Below, piece after piece: positions 17,805 through 29,878 of a DNA stretch of 64,000 nt. Within the stretch, counting starts at the first letter, position 1, and every line of letters begins with the position of its first letter. The DNA lies in the NCBI RefSeq assembly GCF_012849215.1, contig NZ_CP051682.1, forward strand, positions 3,162,001 through 3,226,000. Direction: 5' to 3'. The position numbers and the translations under genes are program-made. This stretch comes from Mucilaginibacter robiniae. Its GTDB lineage: Bacteria; Bacteroidota; Bacteroidia; Sphingobacteriales; Sphingobacteriaceae. The notes beneath the pieces are model-generated. The model was not told the DNA's origin. It saw only the letters and a list, made by a program, of their open reading frames with translations, and did not search any database.

Positions 17805-18998
17805 ATGGTGAGAAAACTAACAACCTTTCTGATGGCATCTTTTTGCATGCAGTATGCTGTTGCACAAACTACATTGCCGGTTATTAAAGCCACATCTTCT
17901 AAAGTTACCATTAATGATGGAGGCTACTTAAATAAAAATGGTTGGACGCTCTCACCTAAAATTAGGCCTGATACCTACACCGCCGACCGAACGCGAAAAA
18001 CAAAGTGGGTTACCTTTTATACCAATATAGACTCTGTTCGTGTAAAAGTAAAACCCGGAACACGGTTTAATTTTGTAATACTACTCAATGGTAAAGACTC
18101 CTGCTATACACAGATAGCCAGTGCCATACCACCCGAAGCAGAGACTAAGCAGCTTACAGCTACACATGATACTATTCCATTCACATTAACAACTTATAAT
18201 GCTATTGGGGTGAAAGTGGTTGTCAACAGCACAGATACCTTGAATTTTCATTTTGATGTTAGCTCTTTTGGTTTTCACATCACGCAAGAGGCTATACTTA
18301 AAAAAACAAAGCTGTTAGCTAATCAGCCCGATGCACTGGCGGGTAAAGCTAAACCAAACTTTAATAAGCTAAGCAGGGTGTCTAAGTTTCAAATGGGTAA
18401 TCTGGTTTGGTACAATCCAGAAATACTACCTACTAACATAACAGCACACGAAATGGATGGCAGAATAGGATGGGATGTATTTGAAGGGAAAATAGTTGAG
18501 ATCAATTATAATCGACATCTTTTAATAGTTCATTCTAAAATGCCAAAACATTTAAAAGGCTATCATCAAGCACCTATAGATTTTGTACACTCACAAGCTT
18601 GTATTAAAGGAACTTTCGAGGTGAATCATAAAAAGTATAATAGCTATTTTGCTATGGATACCGGGTCAGAACAAGCAGTTATTTTAAATAATGACTGGAT
18701 TGAAAAGCAAAAATATCCTAAAAATTTAAAGCTCATAAAATCAACAGTGCTTCATGATCCGCAGGGTAAAAAGTACGAAACCAAAATAGTACAATCGCCT
18801 TTACTAAAGCTGGCTGGTTATCCATTGATAAATATTCCAACATTGATGGTGGAGGGGTTAAACCGATCTACGTCTGAGGTGAATTACTTAGGTAATGATC
18901 TTTTGAAAAGATTCAATATCATATTAGACTTTAAACACGATCAGATCTATCTTAAACCTAATCAGCTCTTCAAAATGAAGTACAGGGGAGAGGCTTGA
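17805..18998 (+). CDS. Secreted aspartyl protease-like (retropepsin fold) protein
   Basis: A 397-residue product from the ATG at 17805. A GTG at 17796, overlapping the previous stop by one base, would add three residues. The N-terminus is a signal peptide (YAVAQ). The motif FAMDTGSEQAVIL with Asp285 is the aspartic protease active-site loop. A second half-domain (VNYLGNDLLKRFNIILDF) follows, as in single-domain retropepsin-like proteins of Bacteroidota. An upstream half (residues 25-190) is of unknown fold. Position after the permease-peptidase suggests joint expression and perhaps a role in peptide processing outside the cytoplasm. Confidence 0.82.
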   Translation: MVRKLTTFLMASFCMQYAVAQTTLPVIKATSSKVTINDGGYLNKNGWTLSPKIRPDTYTADRTRKTKWVTFYTNIDSVRVKVKPGTRFNFVILLNGKDSCYTQIASAIPPEAETKQLTATHDTIPFTLTTYNAIGVKVVVNSTDTLNFHFDVSSFGFHITQEAILKKTKLLANQPDALAGKAKPNFNKLSRVSKFQMGNLVWYNPEILPTNITAHEMDGRIGWDVFEGKIVEINYNRHLLIVHSKMPKHLKGYHQAPIDFVHSQACIKGTFEVNHKKYNSYFAMDTGSEQAVILNNDWIEKQKYPKNLKLIKSTVLHDPQGKKYETKIVQSPLLKLAGYPLINIPTLMVEGLNRSTSEVNYLGNDLLKRFNIILDFKHDQIYLKPNQLFKMKYRGEA

Positions 18999-19085
18999 TT
19001 TGCTGATTTTTATAAAAGTATAGATCATTTCAAGGTTTGCTGATTTTTATTACTAGAACGCTGTTAATATTTAAAACTTTATAGC

Positions 19086-19093
19086 TACTTTTG
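19086..19093 (+). promoter_or_regulatory. -7 box of rpsU
   Basis: TACTTTTG fits TAnnTTTG; the rpsU ATG at 19121 follows a strong ribosome-binding site (AAGGAGG) at 19104-19110. A 15-base direct repeat (18999-19013 and 19036-19050) lies upstream. Confidence 0.55.
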
Positions 19094-19120
19094 CCATCCC
19101 GAAAGGAGGTATAAGAAGGT

Positions 19121-19315
19121 ATGATTATTATCAATGTAAAAGACGGCGAATCATTAGATAAAGCGCTGAAACGTTTCAAAAAGAAATTTGAAAAAACTGG
19201 TGTTTTACGCGAACTGCGCAGCCGCCAAGCTTTTGAAAAGAAATCAGTTGCCCGCAGAAATGTGGTTAAACACGCCATCTATAAACAAGGCATGAATCAG
19301 GAAACTACTGTATAA
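19121..19315 (+). CDS. rpsU: 30S ribosomal protein bS21
   Basis: A 64-residue basic protein with the S21 pattern: IIINVKDGESLDKALKRFKKKFEKTGVL followed by RSRQAFEKKSVARR. Length fits the family. It is preceded by a -7 box and a good Shine-Dalgarno, unusual for this group, where many genes lack one. A strong hairpin with a T-run follows at 19342-19387. Confidence 0.97.
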   Translation: MIIINVKDGESLDKALKRFKKKFEKTGVLRELRSRQAFEKKSVARRNVVKHAIYKQGMNQETTV

Positions 19316-19329
19316 GTTAAACTTCCTGT

Positions 19330-19358
19330 TTTGATATATTGAAACTATTTGTACTTTG
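19330..19358 (+). promoter_or_regulatory. Possible promoter of xerC inside the rpsU terminator
   Basis: TTTG at 19330-19333, 18 bases, then TACTTTG at 19352-19358, one base shorter than TAnnTTTG. A start near 19365 would give a leader of only about 23 nt. Confidence 0.35.
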
Positions 19359-19387
19359 CCTGCCAGGCTATAGTACAAATAGTTTTT
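19342..19387 (+). terminator. Terminator of rpsU, abutting the xerC start codon
   Basis: AAACTATTTGTACT at 19342-19355 pairs perfectly (14 bp) with 19372-19385, followed by Ts up to 19387. The xerC ATG begins at 19388, so the T-run runs straight into the start codon. Confidence 0.75.
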
Positions 19388-20275
19388 ATGTTTTTAAGCC
19401 AGTTTATCCAATATATTACTTACGAAAAGCGGTACTCGCCGCATACCGTAACGGCCTATGAGTCGGATCTGACTCAATTTATGGCTTTTTTGAACCAGTC
19501 TGATCCAGTGGTTCAGCATCCTTCCGATATAACCCATCATCATATCCGTAACTGGATGGTAACGCTGATGAATGATCAATCAGCCCGTACCATTAATCGT
19601 AAAATTGCTACCCTACGCAAATACTTTAAGTTTTTGCTGAGCGAGGCACATATTACTACTGTACCTACTGCTAAAGTGCAGGCGCTAAAAACTGCCAAGC
19701 AACTGCCGGTAGTGGTTGAAGACCAGAAGATGATGCAATTGCTGGATAGCGATACCTTGTTTACAGATGATTTTAAAGGTGTACGTGATAAGTTGATCAT
19801 TGAATTGCTGTTCGGAACAGGTATTCGACTCTCTGAATTAACAGGCCTTACCGAAGGCGATATCAATACCTATGAAGCTACCATTAAAGTATTGGGTAAG
19901 CGCAATAAGCAACGTATTGTGCCTTTGAATAAAGAGTTGCAACAACTATTGCAAACCTATTTGGTGTTAAAAAAAAGTGAAATATTTGCTAACAATTCGT
20001 TAAAATTAATCGTTACCAATACAGGAGCTGATGCTTACGCCAAGATGATTTATTTGACTGTGCATAAATATTTAAACTACATATCTACTCAGAATAAAAA
20101 AAGCCCGCACGTACTGCGGCATAGTTTTGCCACTACCTTATTAAACAAGGGTGCTGACCTGAATGCAATAAAAGATTTGCTGGGCCATGCAAGTTTAAGT
20201 GCCACTCAAGTATATACTCATAACTCTGTAGAGCGATTAAAATCTATTTATAAACAAGCCCATCCAAAGGCATAA
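19388..20275 (+). CDS. xerC: Tyrosine recombinase XerC/XerD type
   Basis: A 295-residue site-specific recombinase expected to resolve chromosome dimers at dif. The N-terminal SAM-like core-binding domain covers residues 1-85. Catalytic residues are Arg147 in GTGIRLSEL, His241 and Arg244 in HVLRHSFAT, His267 in LGHASL and Tyr276 in QVYTH, with a Lys in the KRNKQRIVPL hairpin. The frame extends upstream to a TTG at 19349, but that part overlaps the rpsU terminator, so the ATG at 19388 is used. XerC versus XerD is not decided by sequence; its place beside rpsU and hpf suggests a housekeeping copy. Confidence 0.93.
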   Translation: MFLSQFIQYITYEKRYSPHTVTAYESDLTQFMAFLNQSDPVVQHPSDITHHHIRNWMVTLMNDQSARTINRKIATLRKYFKFLLSEAHITTVPTAKVQALKTAKQLPVVVEDQKMMQLLDSDTLFTDDFKGVRDKLIIELLFGTGIRLSELTGLTEGDINTYEATIKVLGKRNKQRIVPLNKELQQLLQTYLVLKKSEIFANNSLKLIVTNTGADAYAKMIYLTVHKYLNYISTQNKKSPHVLRHSFATTLLNKGADLNAIKDLLGHASLSATQVYTHNSVERLKSIYKQAHPKA

Positions 20276-20287
20276 CAAGGAGGAAAC

Positions 20288-20638
20288 ATGAAAATTACCG
20301 TTCAAGCTATTCATTTTAGCGCTGACAAAAAACTACTGGATTTTATTCAAAAAAAAGCCGATAAGCTAGATTTATATAGTGATAATATTGTTAGTGGCGA
20401 AGTGTATTTGAAACTGGAAAATACGGAAAACGAAGCGAACAAAGTAGGAGAGATCAAAATCCAGATGCCCGGCCATCAATTGTTTGCCCGTCATCAATGT
20501 AAAACCTTTGAGGAGTGTATTGACTTGGCTGTTGAGAGCCTGCGCAAGCAAATACAAAAGCAAAAACAGAAGCAATCAGCTGTAGCTGATGGTACTATAA
20601 AAAATAGTTTGCTATCGGTTGATGAAGATGAATACTGA
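20288..20638 (+). CDS. hpf: Ribosome hibernation-promoting factor (HPF/RaiA family)
   Basis: A 116-residue protein with the sigma-54 modulation/S30EA fold: MKITVQAIHFSADKKLLDFIQKKADKL, then strands, a helix FEECIDLAVESLRKQIQKQKQ and a short acidic tail. Members bind the 30S decoding centre and stabilise inactive ribosomes in stationary phase. It is the short form without the long-HPF dimerisation domain. It starts 12 bp after xerC with AGGAGG upstream, so both are probably one transcript, ended by the hairpin at 20661. Confidence 0.92.
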   Translation: MKITVQAIHFSADKKLLDFIQKKADKLDLYSDNIVSGEVYLKLENTENEANKVGEIKIQMPGHQLFARHQCKTFEECIDLAVESLRKQIQKQKQKQSAVADGTIKNSLLSVDEDEY

Positions 20639-20660
20639 AAATCAGATACATAGAAAACAA

Positions 20661-20696
20661 AAAATCAGCAGGCAAAAAACCTGCTGATTTTTTTTT
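20661..20696 (+). terminator. Terminator of xerC-hpf
   Basis: AAATCAGCAGG pairs perfectly with CCTGCTGATTT around a 7-base A-rich loop, followed by a run of T. It separates hpf from the tRNA-tuf transcription unit. Confidence 0.9.
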
Positions 20697-20705
20697 GAAA
20701 AATAT

Positions 20706-20735
20706 TTTGCACAGGCGAAAATATGTGTAGATTTG
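20706..20735 (+). promoter_or_regulatory. Promoter of the tRNA-tuf unit
   Basis: TTTG at 20706-20709, 18 bases, TAGATTTG at 20728-20735. It lies between the hpf terminator and the first tRNA, and likely drives four tRNAs and tuf together. Confidence 0.65.
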
Positions 20736-20797
20736 CATTCCCTTTCAGAGAGGTACTCACTATAAGGGGAACGGTTCTTTAAACTAATAAAAAATAA

Positions 20798-20870
<73 letters not shown>

Positions 20871-20944
20871 CAGGTTTTGAAATTTCAGATATTGGAGTAT
20901 TTGATTTTTAAAGTCAAATGTTAAAATTTTGAAATCAAGGAACT

Positions 20945-21025
20945 GGGGAGATACCAGAGCGGTCAAATGGGACGGACTGTAAATCCGTTGCTTCGGCTAC
21001 GAAGGTTCGAATCCTTCTCTCCCCA
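20945..21025 (+). tRNA. tRNA-Tyr(GTA)
   Basis: Acceptor GGGGAGA with TCTCCCC, anticodon stem ACGGA/TCCGT around CTGTAAA (anticodon GTA). A long variable arm (TGCTTCGGCTACGA region) marks it as class II. Discriminator A21025. Confidence 0.97.
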
Positions 21026-21110
21026 CTTTACAGGTCGGCAGTTGTCAATTCTCAGTTTGCATTAGTTGCTAGCTGTTTATTGGAAACTGCCAACTTGTAT
21101 GCGGAAGTAG

Positions 21111-21173
21111 CTCAGTTGGTAGAGCGATAGCCTTCCAAGCTATAGGTCGCGAGTTCGAACCTCGTCTTCCGCT
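21111..21173 (+). tRNA. tRNA-Gly(TCC)
   Basis: Acceptor GCGGAAG with CTTCCGC, anticodon stem ATAGC/GCTAT around CTTCCAA (anticodon TCC), T-loop TTCGAAC, discriminator T21173. Third tRNA of the cluster. Confidence 0.97.
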
Positions 21174-21281
21174 CAGGATGGTTATTAAGTGATCGGATTG
21201 CTGAGTTGTTGGGTTGCTGTAAAGGTTAACTGAATAACTTAAAACAAGATAACTCAATAACCGGAAAGTAAAGAGTAATAA

Positions 21282-21353
21282 GCCGACGTAGCTCAGGGGT
21301 AGAGCACTTCCTTGGTAAGGAAGAGGCCAAGGGTTCAAATCCCTTCGTTGGCT
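21282..21353 (+). tRNA. tRNA-Thr(GGT)
   Basis: Acceptor GCCGACG with CGTTGGC (one G-T pair), anticodon stem CTTCC/GGAAG around TTGGTAA (anticodon GGT), T-loop TTCAAAT, discriminator T21353. It lies 60 bp before tuf and complements the TGT isoacceptor at the head of the cluster. Confidence 0.97.
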
Positions 21354-21413
21354 CGATGCATGTAATGCGTTAAATTAAATTAGTAAAATTAACCTACAAA
21401 TATTTTATAAATC

Positions 21414-22601
21414 ATGGCAAAAGAAAAGTTTGACCGCAGTAAGCCGCACTTAAACATCGGTACTATCGGTCACGTTGACCACGGTAAAACAACCTTAACC
21501 GCAGCTATCACTAAAGTTTTAGCTGATAAAGGTTTATCTGAGGCTCGTTCTTTCGATTCAATCGACTCTGCTCCTGAAGAAAAAGAACGTGGTATTACCA
21601 TCAATACTGCGCACGTTGAATACTCAACTGCAAACCGTCACTACGCACACGTTGACTGTCCAGGTCACGCTGACTATGTAAAAAACATGGTTACTGGTGC
21701 TGCTCAAATGGACGGTGCTATCCTGGTAGTTGCTGCTACCGATGGTCCAATGCCACAAACTCGTGAGCACATCCTGTTAGCTCGTCAGGTAGGTGTACCT
21801 GCTTTGACTGTTTTCATGAACAAAGTTGACATGGTTGATGATCCGGAACTATTAGAATTAGTTGAAATGGAAATCCGTGAATTATTATCATTCTATGATT
21901 TCCCAGGTGATGATATTCCAGTTATCCAGGGTTCAGCTTTAGGTGGTCTGAACGCAGAACCTAAATGGGTTGACAAAATTATGGAATTAATGGATGCAGT
22001 TGATGCTTACATTCCAATTCCTCCACGTCTGACTGACCTTCCATTCCTGATGCCGGTTGAGGACGTATTCTCAATCACTGGTCGTGGTACTGTAGCTACT
22101 GGCCGTATCGAGCGTGGTGTTATCAACTCTGGTGATCCAGTTGATATCCTGGGTATGGGTGCTGAAAACTTAAAATCAACTGTTACAGGTGTGGAAATGT
22201 TCCGCAAAATCCTGGACAGGGGTGAAGCTGGTGACAACGTAGGTTTATTGTTACGTGGTATTGAGAAAACTGATATTCGTCGTGGTATGGTTATCTGTAA
22301 ACCAGGTTCAGTAACTCCTCACACCGATTTCAAAGCCGAAGTTTACGTATTATCAAAAGCTGAAGGTGGTCGTCATACTCCATTCTTCAACAAATACCGT
22401 CCTCAGTTCTACTTCCGTACCACTGACGTAACTGGCGAAATTGCATTAGCAGAAGGTGTAGAAATGGTTATGCCTGGTGATAACGTTACTATCACTGTAT
22501 CGTTAATCAACGCTATCGCAATGGAAAAAGGTTTACGTTTCGCTATCCGCGAAGGTGGCCGTACAGTAGGTGCTGGTCAGGTAACTGAAATCTTAAAATA
22601 A
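21414..22601 (+). CDS. tuf: Elongation factor Tu
   Basis: EF-Tu delivers aminoacyl-tRNA to the ribosome. It is 395 residues long. The GTPase motifs are GHVDHGKTT at about 19-27, DCPGHADY near 82-89 and NKVD near 137-140. Domain II ([14 protein letters not shown]) and domain III ([22 protein letters not shown]) follow. Codon choice is strongly biased, as expected for a highly expressed gene. It sits in the common order tRNA-Thr/Tyr/Gly/Thr - tuf - tRNA-Trp - secE - nusG - rplK. Confidence 0.99.
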   Translation: MAKEKFDRSKPHLNIGTIGHVDHGKTTLTAAITKVLADKGLSEARSFDSIDSAPEEKERGITINTAHVEYSTANRHYAHVDCPGHADYVKNMVTGAAQMDGAILVVAATDGPMPQTREHILLARQVGVPALTVFMNKVDMVDDPELLELVEMEIRELLSFYDFPGDDIPVIQGSALGGLNAEPKWVDKIMELMDAVDAYIPIPPRLTDLPFLMPVEDVFSITGRGTVATGRIERGVINSGDPVDILGMGAENLKSTVTGVEMFRKILDRGEAGDNVGLLLRGIEKTDIRRGMVICKPGSVTPHTDFKAEVYVLSKAEGGRHTPFFNKYRPQFYFRTTDVTGEIALAEGVEMVMPGDNVTITVSLINAIAMEKGLRFAIREGGRTVGAGQVTEILK

Positions 22602-22654
22602 TAACCCAGCCCCCAGCTCCACAAAAGGAGATGACAAGGTTAGGTTAATTTATA

Positions 22655-22692
22655 AAAACAAAGTACTTGGTTCATACTAAGTACTTTGTTTT
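22655..22692 (+). terminator. Terminator-like hairpin between tuf and tRNA-Trp
   Basis: A perfect 14-bp stem (22655-22668 with 22679-22692) with a 10-base loop; the second arm ends in TTTT. The tRNA-Trp begins 7 bp later, so it may also be a processing site, with reading-through transcripts feeding tRNA-Trp, secE and nusG. Confidence 0.75.
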
Positions 22693-22699
22693 AAAATAC

Positions 22700-22770
22700 A
22701 CGGGAATAGTTCAACGGTAGAATAGAGGTCTCCAAAACCTTTGATCAGGGTTCGAATCCTTGTTCCCGTG
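22700..22770 (+). tRNA. tRNA-Trp(CCA)
   Basis: Acceptor ACGGGAA pairs perfectly with TTCCCGT. T8-A9 follow, the D-stem GTTC/GAAT contains a G-T pair, and the anticodon loop CTCCAAA gives anticodon CCA. T-loop TTCGAAT, discriminator G22770. It lies 23 bp before secE, a conserved neighbour pair in Bacteroidota. Confidence 0.96.
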
Positions 22771-22793
22771 CTCCTCTTAATAAGTTTAAATAA

Positions 22794-22988
22794 ATGTCTT
22801 CAGTAGCCGAATACATCAAGGAGTCATATATCGAGTTAACCGAAAAGGTAACCTGGCCTACTTGGCGCGAGCTGCAAAGCAGTGCTGTACTGGTGCTGGT
22901 AGCAGCTATCATTATTGCGCTGGTTATATTTGGTATGGACCAGATTATTGGTTATCTGCTCAGGCTATTTTATGGTTCACTTACCTAA
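22794..22988 (+). CDS. secE: Preprotein translocase subunit SecE
   Basis: A 64-residue single-span form of SecE, which clamps SecY in the translocon. The amphipathic helix EYIKESYIELTEKVTWPTWRELQ carries the conserved VTWPT-EL core. One membrane helix follows (AVLVLVAAIIIALVIFGMD, about residues 31-49). Followed by nusG after 17 bp, the usual pair. Confidence 0.95.
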   Translation: MSSVAEYIKESYIELTEKVTWPTWRELQSSAVLVLVAAIIIALVIFGMDQIIGYLLRLFYGSLT

Positions 22989-23005
22989 TAATCAAGTAAC
23001 AGCAA

Positions 23006-23548
23006 ATGAGCGATCAGTTAAAGTGGTATGTGGTAAGAGCCGTTAGCGGCAAAGAAAAAAAAGTTAAACAATATATAGATGCCGAAATTAACCGCTTAGG
23101 TATTTCGCATTTAGTACCACAAGTTTTAATTCCAACCGAAAAATATTATCAGATGCGCGATGGCAAGAAAATTGCCAAAGAGCGTAACTTCTTTCCAGGT
23201 TATGTGTTAATGGAAGCTGCACTAGATGGTGAGCTGGAGCACGTAATTAAAAATATCAATAGCGTTATAGGTTTTTTAGGTGATAAAGCCGGTAATGCTA
23301 TCCCTTTGCGCCAGTCAGAAGTAAACCGCATTTTAGGTACGGTTGATGAGATGGCGGCACAAACCGAAACCATGAATGTGCCTTATTACGTAGGCGAAAA
23401 CGTAAAAGTAATGGATGGTCCTTTTAACGGCTTTAGCGGCGTGATTGAAGAAGTGAACGAAGAAAAGAAGAAGTTAAAGGTAATGGTAAAGATATTCGGG
23501 CGCCGAACGCCGCTTGAATTAAACTACATGCAAGTAGAAAAAGAATAA
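23006..23548 (+). CDS. nusG: Transcription antitermination protein NusG
   Basis: A 180-residue NusG that binds the RNA polymerase clamp. The NGN domain starts [19 protein letters not shown], with [10 protein letters not shown] near 70 and a [15 protein letters not shown] segment. The KOW motif [34 protein letters not shown] ends it. Its stop is 15 bp before the stem-loop/promoter structure that separates it from rplK. Confidence 0.97.
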   Translation: MSDQLKWYVVRAVSGKEKKVKQYIDAEINRLGISHLVPQVLIPTEKYYQMRDGKKIAKERNFFPGYVLMEAALDGELEHVIKNINSVIGFLGDKAGNAIPLRQSEVNRILGTVDEMAAQTETMNVPYYVGENVKVMDGPFNGFSGVIEEVNEEKKKLKVMVKIFGRRTPLELNYMQVEKE

Positions 23549-23559
23549 TAAAATAATAC

Positions 23560-23590
23560 TTTGATTCAGCCCGTAAAGTTCTTATCTTTG
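23560..23590 (+). promoter_or_regulatory. Promoter of the rplKAJL (-rpoBC) operon
   Basis: TTTG at 23560-23563, exactly 19 bases, then TATCTTTG at 23583-23590: a full match to the Bacteroidota consensus. The spacer contains the left arm of a perfect stem-loop, and the -7 box lies in its loop. Confidence 0.8.
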
Positions 23591-23606
23591 CGGGCTGAAT
23601 TTTTTA
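23564..23606 (+). terminator. Terminator of nusG overlapping the rplK promoter
   Basis: ATTCAGCCCG (23564-23573) and CGGGCTGAAT (23591-23600) pair perfectly over 10 bp with a 17-base loop, then a T-run. It has all the marks of an intrinsic terminator. The left arm begins right after the -33 TTTG and the right arm right after the -7 box. Confidence 0.82.
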
Positions 23607-23675
23607 TGTTCAGCGCTTAAATGTTACATTGCTTCCAACATTTACTAACATTAAGTACAATTAATTAATTACAAG

Positions 23676-24119
23676 ATGGCAAAAGAAGTCGGTGCGTTAG
23701 TAAAACTACAAGTTAAAGGTGGCGCTGCAAACCCATCACCTCCCATTGGTCCTGCTTTAGGTGCTAAGGGTGTGAACATCATGGAGTTTTGCAAGCAATT
23801 TAATGCACGTACTCAGGATAAAGCTGGTAAAGTGCTTCCGGTAGTTATTACGGTGTACACTGACAAGTCATTCGATTTTATCATCAAAACTCCTCCTGTG
23901 GCAATCCAATTATTGGAAGCTTCAGGCTTAAAAGGTGGTTCTGCTGAGCCTAACCGTAAAAAGGTTGCCAATGTAAATTGGGAACAGGTTGAGTCTATTG
24001 CTAAAGATAAAATGCCTGACTTGAACGCGTTTACCGTTGAATCAGCCATGAAAATGGTGGCTGGTACTGCTCGCAGCATGGGTATCACTGTATCTGGTAC
24101 AGCGCCCTGGAATCAATAA
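23676..24119 (+). CDS. rplK: 50S ribosomal protein uL11
   Basis: A 147-residue L11, part of the GTPase-associated stalk base. The N-terminal domain contains the proline-rich [20 protein letters not shown]; the C-terminal rRNA-binding domain contains [19 protein letters not shown] and the [10 protein letters not shown] end. First gene of the L11-L1-L10-L12 operon, with a 75-nt leader after its start point. Confidence 0.98.
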   Translation: MAKEVGALVKLQVKGGAANPSPPIGPALGAKGVNIMEFCKQFNARTQDKAGKVLPVVITVYTDKSFDFIIKTPPVAIQLLEASGLKGGSAEPNRKKVANVNWEQVESIAKDKMPDLNAFTVESAMKMVAGTARSMGITVSGTAPWNQ

Positions 24120-24144
24120 TTAACACACAAATCAGTTTAAGACA

Positions 24145-24843
24145 GTGGCTAGATTAACAAAAAATCAAAAAGCAGTACTATCCAAAATTGAGGCTAACAA
24201 AGCTTACACTTTACAGGATGCAACAAGCCTGGTGAAAGAAATCACCACTACAAAGTTTGATGCATCTGTTGATATTGATGTACGTTTAGGTGTTGACCCA
24301 CGTAAAGCCAATCAAATGGTACGTGGTATAGCTACCTTACCTCATGGAACCGGTAAAACTGTACGTGTACTGGTGCTTTGTACTCCTGATAAGGAGCAAG
24401 AAGCTAAAGACGCAGGTGCAGATTACGTAGGTTTGGATGACTATATTGCTAAAATAGAAGGCGGATGGACTGATGTTGACATTATCATCACTATGCCAAG
24501 CGTTATGGCTAAGGTTGGTCGTTTGGGCCGTATTTTGGGTCCACGTAACCTGATGCCTAACCCTAAATCAGGTACAGTAACTACCGAAGTAGGTAAAGCT
24601 GTAACTGAGGTGAAAGCTGGTAAGATTGACTTTAAGGTTGACAAAACCGGTATCATTCACGCCTCCATCGGAAAAGTATCTTTCCCTGCTGAAAAGATTT
24701 ATGAAAATGCGTTGGAAGTAATTCAAACCATTTCTAAACTAAAACCATCAGCAGCCAAAGGCACCTATTTCAAGAGTATTCACCTCTCTTCAACTATGTC
24801 GCCAGGAATTGAAGTTGAAACCAAAACAGTAGCGGGGATCTAA
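24145..24843 (+). CDS. rplA: 50S ribosomal protein uL1
   Basis: A 232-residue L1, the mobile stalk protein and, in many bacteria, the autoregulator of this operon. It initiates at GTG (24145). Conserved blocks are [39 protein letters not shown] and the C-terminal [10 protein letters not shown] with [10 protein letters not shown]. Only 3 bp separate it from rplJ, so no separate L10 leader can lie between them. Confidence 0.98.
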   Translation: MARLTKNQKAVLSKIEANKAYTLQDATSLVKEITTTKFDASVDIDVRLGVDPRKANQMVRGIATLPHGTGKTVRVLVLCTPDKEQEAKDAGADYVGLDDYIAKIEGGWTDVDIIITMPSVMAKVGRLGRILGPRNLMPNPKSGTVTTEVGKAVTEVKAGKIDFKVDKTGIIHASIGKVSFPAEKIYENALEVIQTISKLKPSAAKGTYFKSIHLSSTMSPGIEVETKTVAGI

Positions 24844-24846
24844 ATC

Positions 24847-25368
24847 ATGAATAAAGAAGAAAAATACGAACTGGTTAATGCTCTTACCGAGCAAATCAAA
24901 GAGTATGGTAATTTCTATATTACTGATACTGCTGACTTAACCGTAGCTAAGATTAACGACATCCGCCGCAAATGTTTTGAAAACGACATTACCATGCAGG
25001 TAGCTAAAAATAGCTTGATTAAAAAAGCTATGGAAGCTGCAGGCGGCGATTTTGCTCCTTTGTTTGATGCACTGAAAGGTACATCAACTATCTTATTCTC
25101 TAAATCAGTTAAAGCTCCTGCCAAGCTGATTAAAGACTTAAGAAAGCAAGGTGATAAACCTGTTTTAAAAGGTGCATACGTATATTCAGCCTCATTTGTA
25201 GGTGACAATCAGCTTGATGCTCTGCTAACCTTAAAATCAAAAGAAGAATTGGTTGGCGAAATCATCGGCTTATTGCAATCACCTGCTAAAAATGTACTTT
25301 CTGCTTTACAATCAGGCGGAACTACTATTGCAGGCTTAGTTAAAACATTACAAGAAAGAGAAGGTTAA
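24847..25368 (+). CDS. rplJ: 50S ribosomal protein uL10
   Basis: A 173-residue L10, the base on which L12 dimers sit. It begins with NKEEKYELVNALTEQIKEYGNFYITDT and continues with IRRKCFENDITMQVAKNSLIKKA; the C-terminal helix that binds L12 is NVLSALQSGGTTIAGLVKTLQE. Follows rplA after 3 bp. Confidence 0.97.
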   Translation: MNKEEKYELVNALTEQIKEYGNFYITDTADLTVAKINDIRRKCFENDITMQVAKNSLIKKAMEAAGGDFAPLFDALKGTSTILFSKSVKAPAKLIKDLRKQGDKPVLKGAYVYSASFVGDNQLDALLTLKSKEELVGEIIGLLQSPAKNVLSALQSGGTTIAGLVKTLQEREG

Positions 25369-25423
25369 CGAACACCTTAAGTTCGAAATTTACACACAAG
25401 TATTAAAAGAAAATTAAAATAAA

Positions 25424-25807
25424 ATGGCAGATTTAAAAGCGTTTGCTGAACAGTTAGTAAACTTAACAGTAAAAGAAGTTAACGAGTTAGCTCAAATCTT
25501 GAAAGACGAGTATGGTATTGAGCCTGCTGCTGCAGCTGTTGCTGTTGCTGCTCCTGCTGCTGGTGGTGGTGATGCTGCCCCTGCTGCTGAAGAAAAAACT
25601 TCATTCGACGTAATCTTGAAAGAAGCTGGCGGTGCTAAATTGCAAGTTGTAAAATTAGTAAAAGACTTAACTGGCTTAGGTTTGAAAGAAGCTAAAGATT
25701 TAGTTGACGGTGCACCTAAAGAATTAAAAACTGGTGTTACTAAAGACGAAGCTGAATCTTTGAAAAAATCTTTGGAAGAAGCCGGAGCTGTAGTTGAGAT
25801 TAAGTAA
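25424..25807 (+). CDS. rplL: 50S ribosomal protein bL12
   Basis: A 127-residue stalk protein that recruits elongation GTPases. The N-terminal dimer domain (residues 1-35) is followed by an alanine/glycine-rich hinge (about 36-58, [20 protein letters not shown]). The C-terminal domain carries [33 protein letters not shown]. It is followed after 27 bp by a stable hairpin before rpoB. Confidence 0.98.
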   Translation: MADLKAFAEQLVNLTVKEVNELAQILKDEYGIEPAAAAVAVAAPAAGGGDAAPAAEEKTSFDVILKEAGGAKLQVVKLVKDLTGLGLKEAKDLVDGAPKELKTGVTKDEAESLKKSLEEAGAVVEIK

Positions 25808-25834
25808 TCTAACTCAATAAAGCCCTTATGCAAC

Positions 25835-25863
25835 AGACTCCGACCTGTATTTGGTCGGGGTCT
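25835..25863 (+). promoter_or_regulatory. Hairpin between rplL and rpoB
   Basis: AGACTCCGACC pairs with GGTCGGGGTCT (11 bp with one G-T pair, 7-base loop). There is no T-run after it, so full termination is unlikely. In other bacteria this position holds an attenuator or RNase III site that sets ribosomal protein versus polymerase output. Confidence 0.65.
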
Positions 25864-25957
25864 ATTGCCGTTTATAACGTTTTCATTTTTGTTTGAAGTT
25901 CAGGAACAACTTTAAATAAACCACTAAGAGTTTAATTCATATTAAATATATAATCCC

Positions 25958-29761
<3,804 letters not shown>

Positions 29762-29774
29762 AAATTGATTAGTG

Positions 29775-29804
29775 AAGGATTGAATGATTGTTCATTCAAT
29801 CCTT
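29775..29804 (+). promoter_or_regulatory. Perfect hairpin between rpoB and rpoC
   Basis: AAGGATTGAATGA and TCATTCAATCCTT pair over 13 bp with a 4-base loop. The 117-bp gap it sits in is long for rpoB-rpoC. Followed by TGTTAAC rather than a T-run, so processing or attenuation is likelier than full termination. Confidence 0.65.
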
Positions 29805-29878
29805 TGTTAACTTTTATGTGCAAGGAAAGTGATTGATAAAACATCAGTTACTTATTCACTAAATCATTAAAAAGATAT

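Noticed and set aside
21069..21338. 89-codon minus-strand frame over the tRNA cluster
   Set aside because: It runs antisense through tRNA-Gly and tRNA-Thr and contains no family motif.
22655..22692. Promoter for tRNA-Trp inside the tuf terminator, as in the other three junctions
   Set aside because: The TACTTTG word has no TTTG at the right distance (only 12 bases from the nearest TTG).
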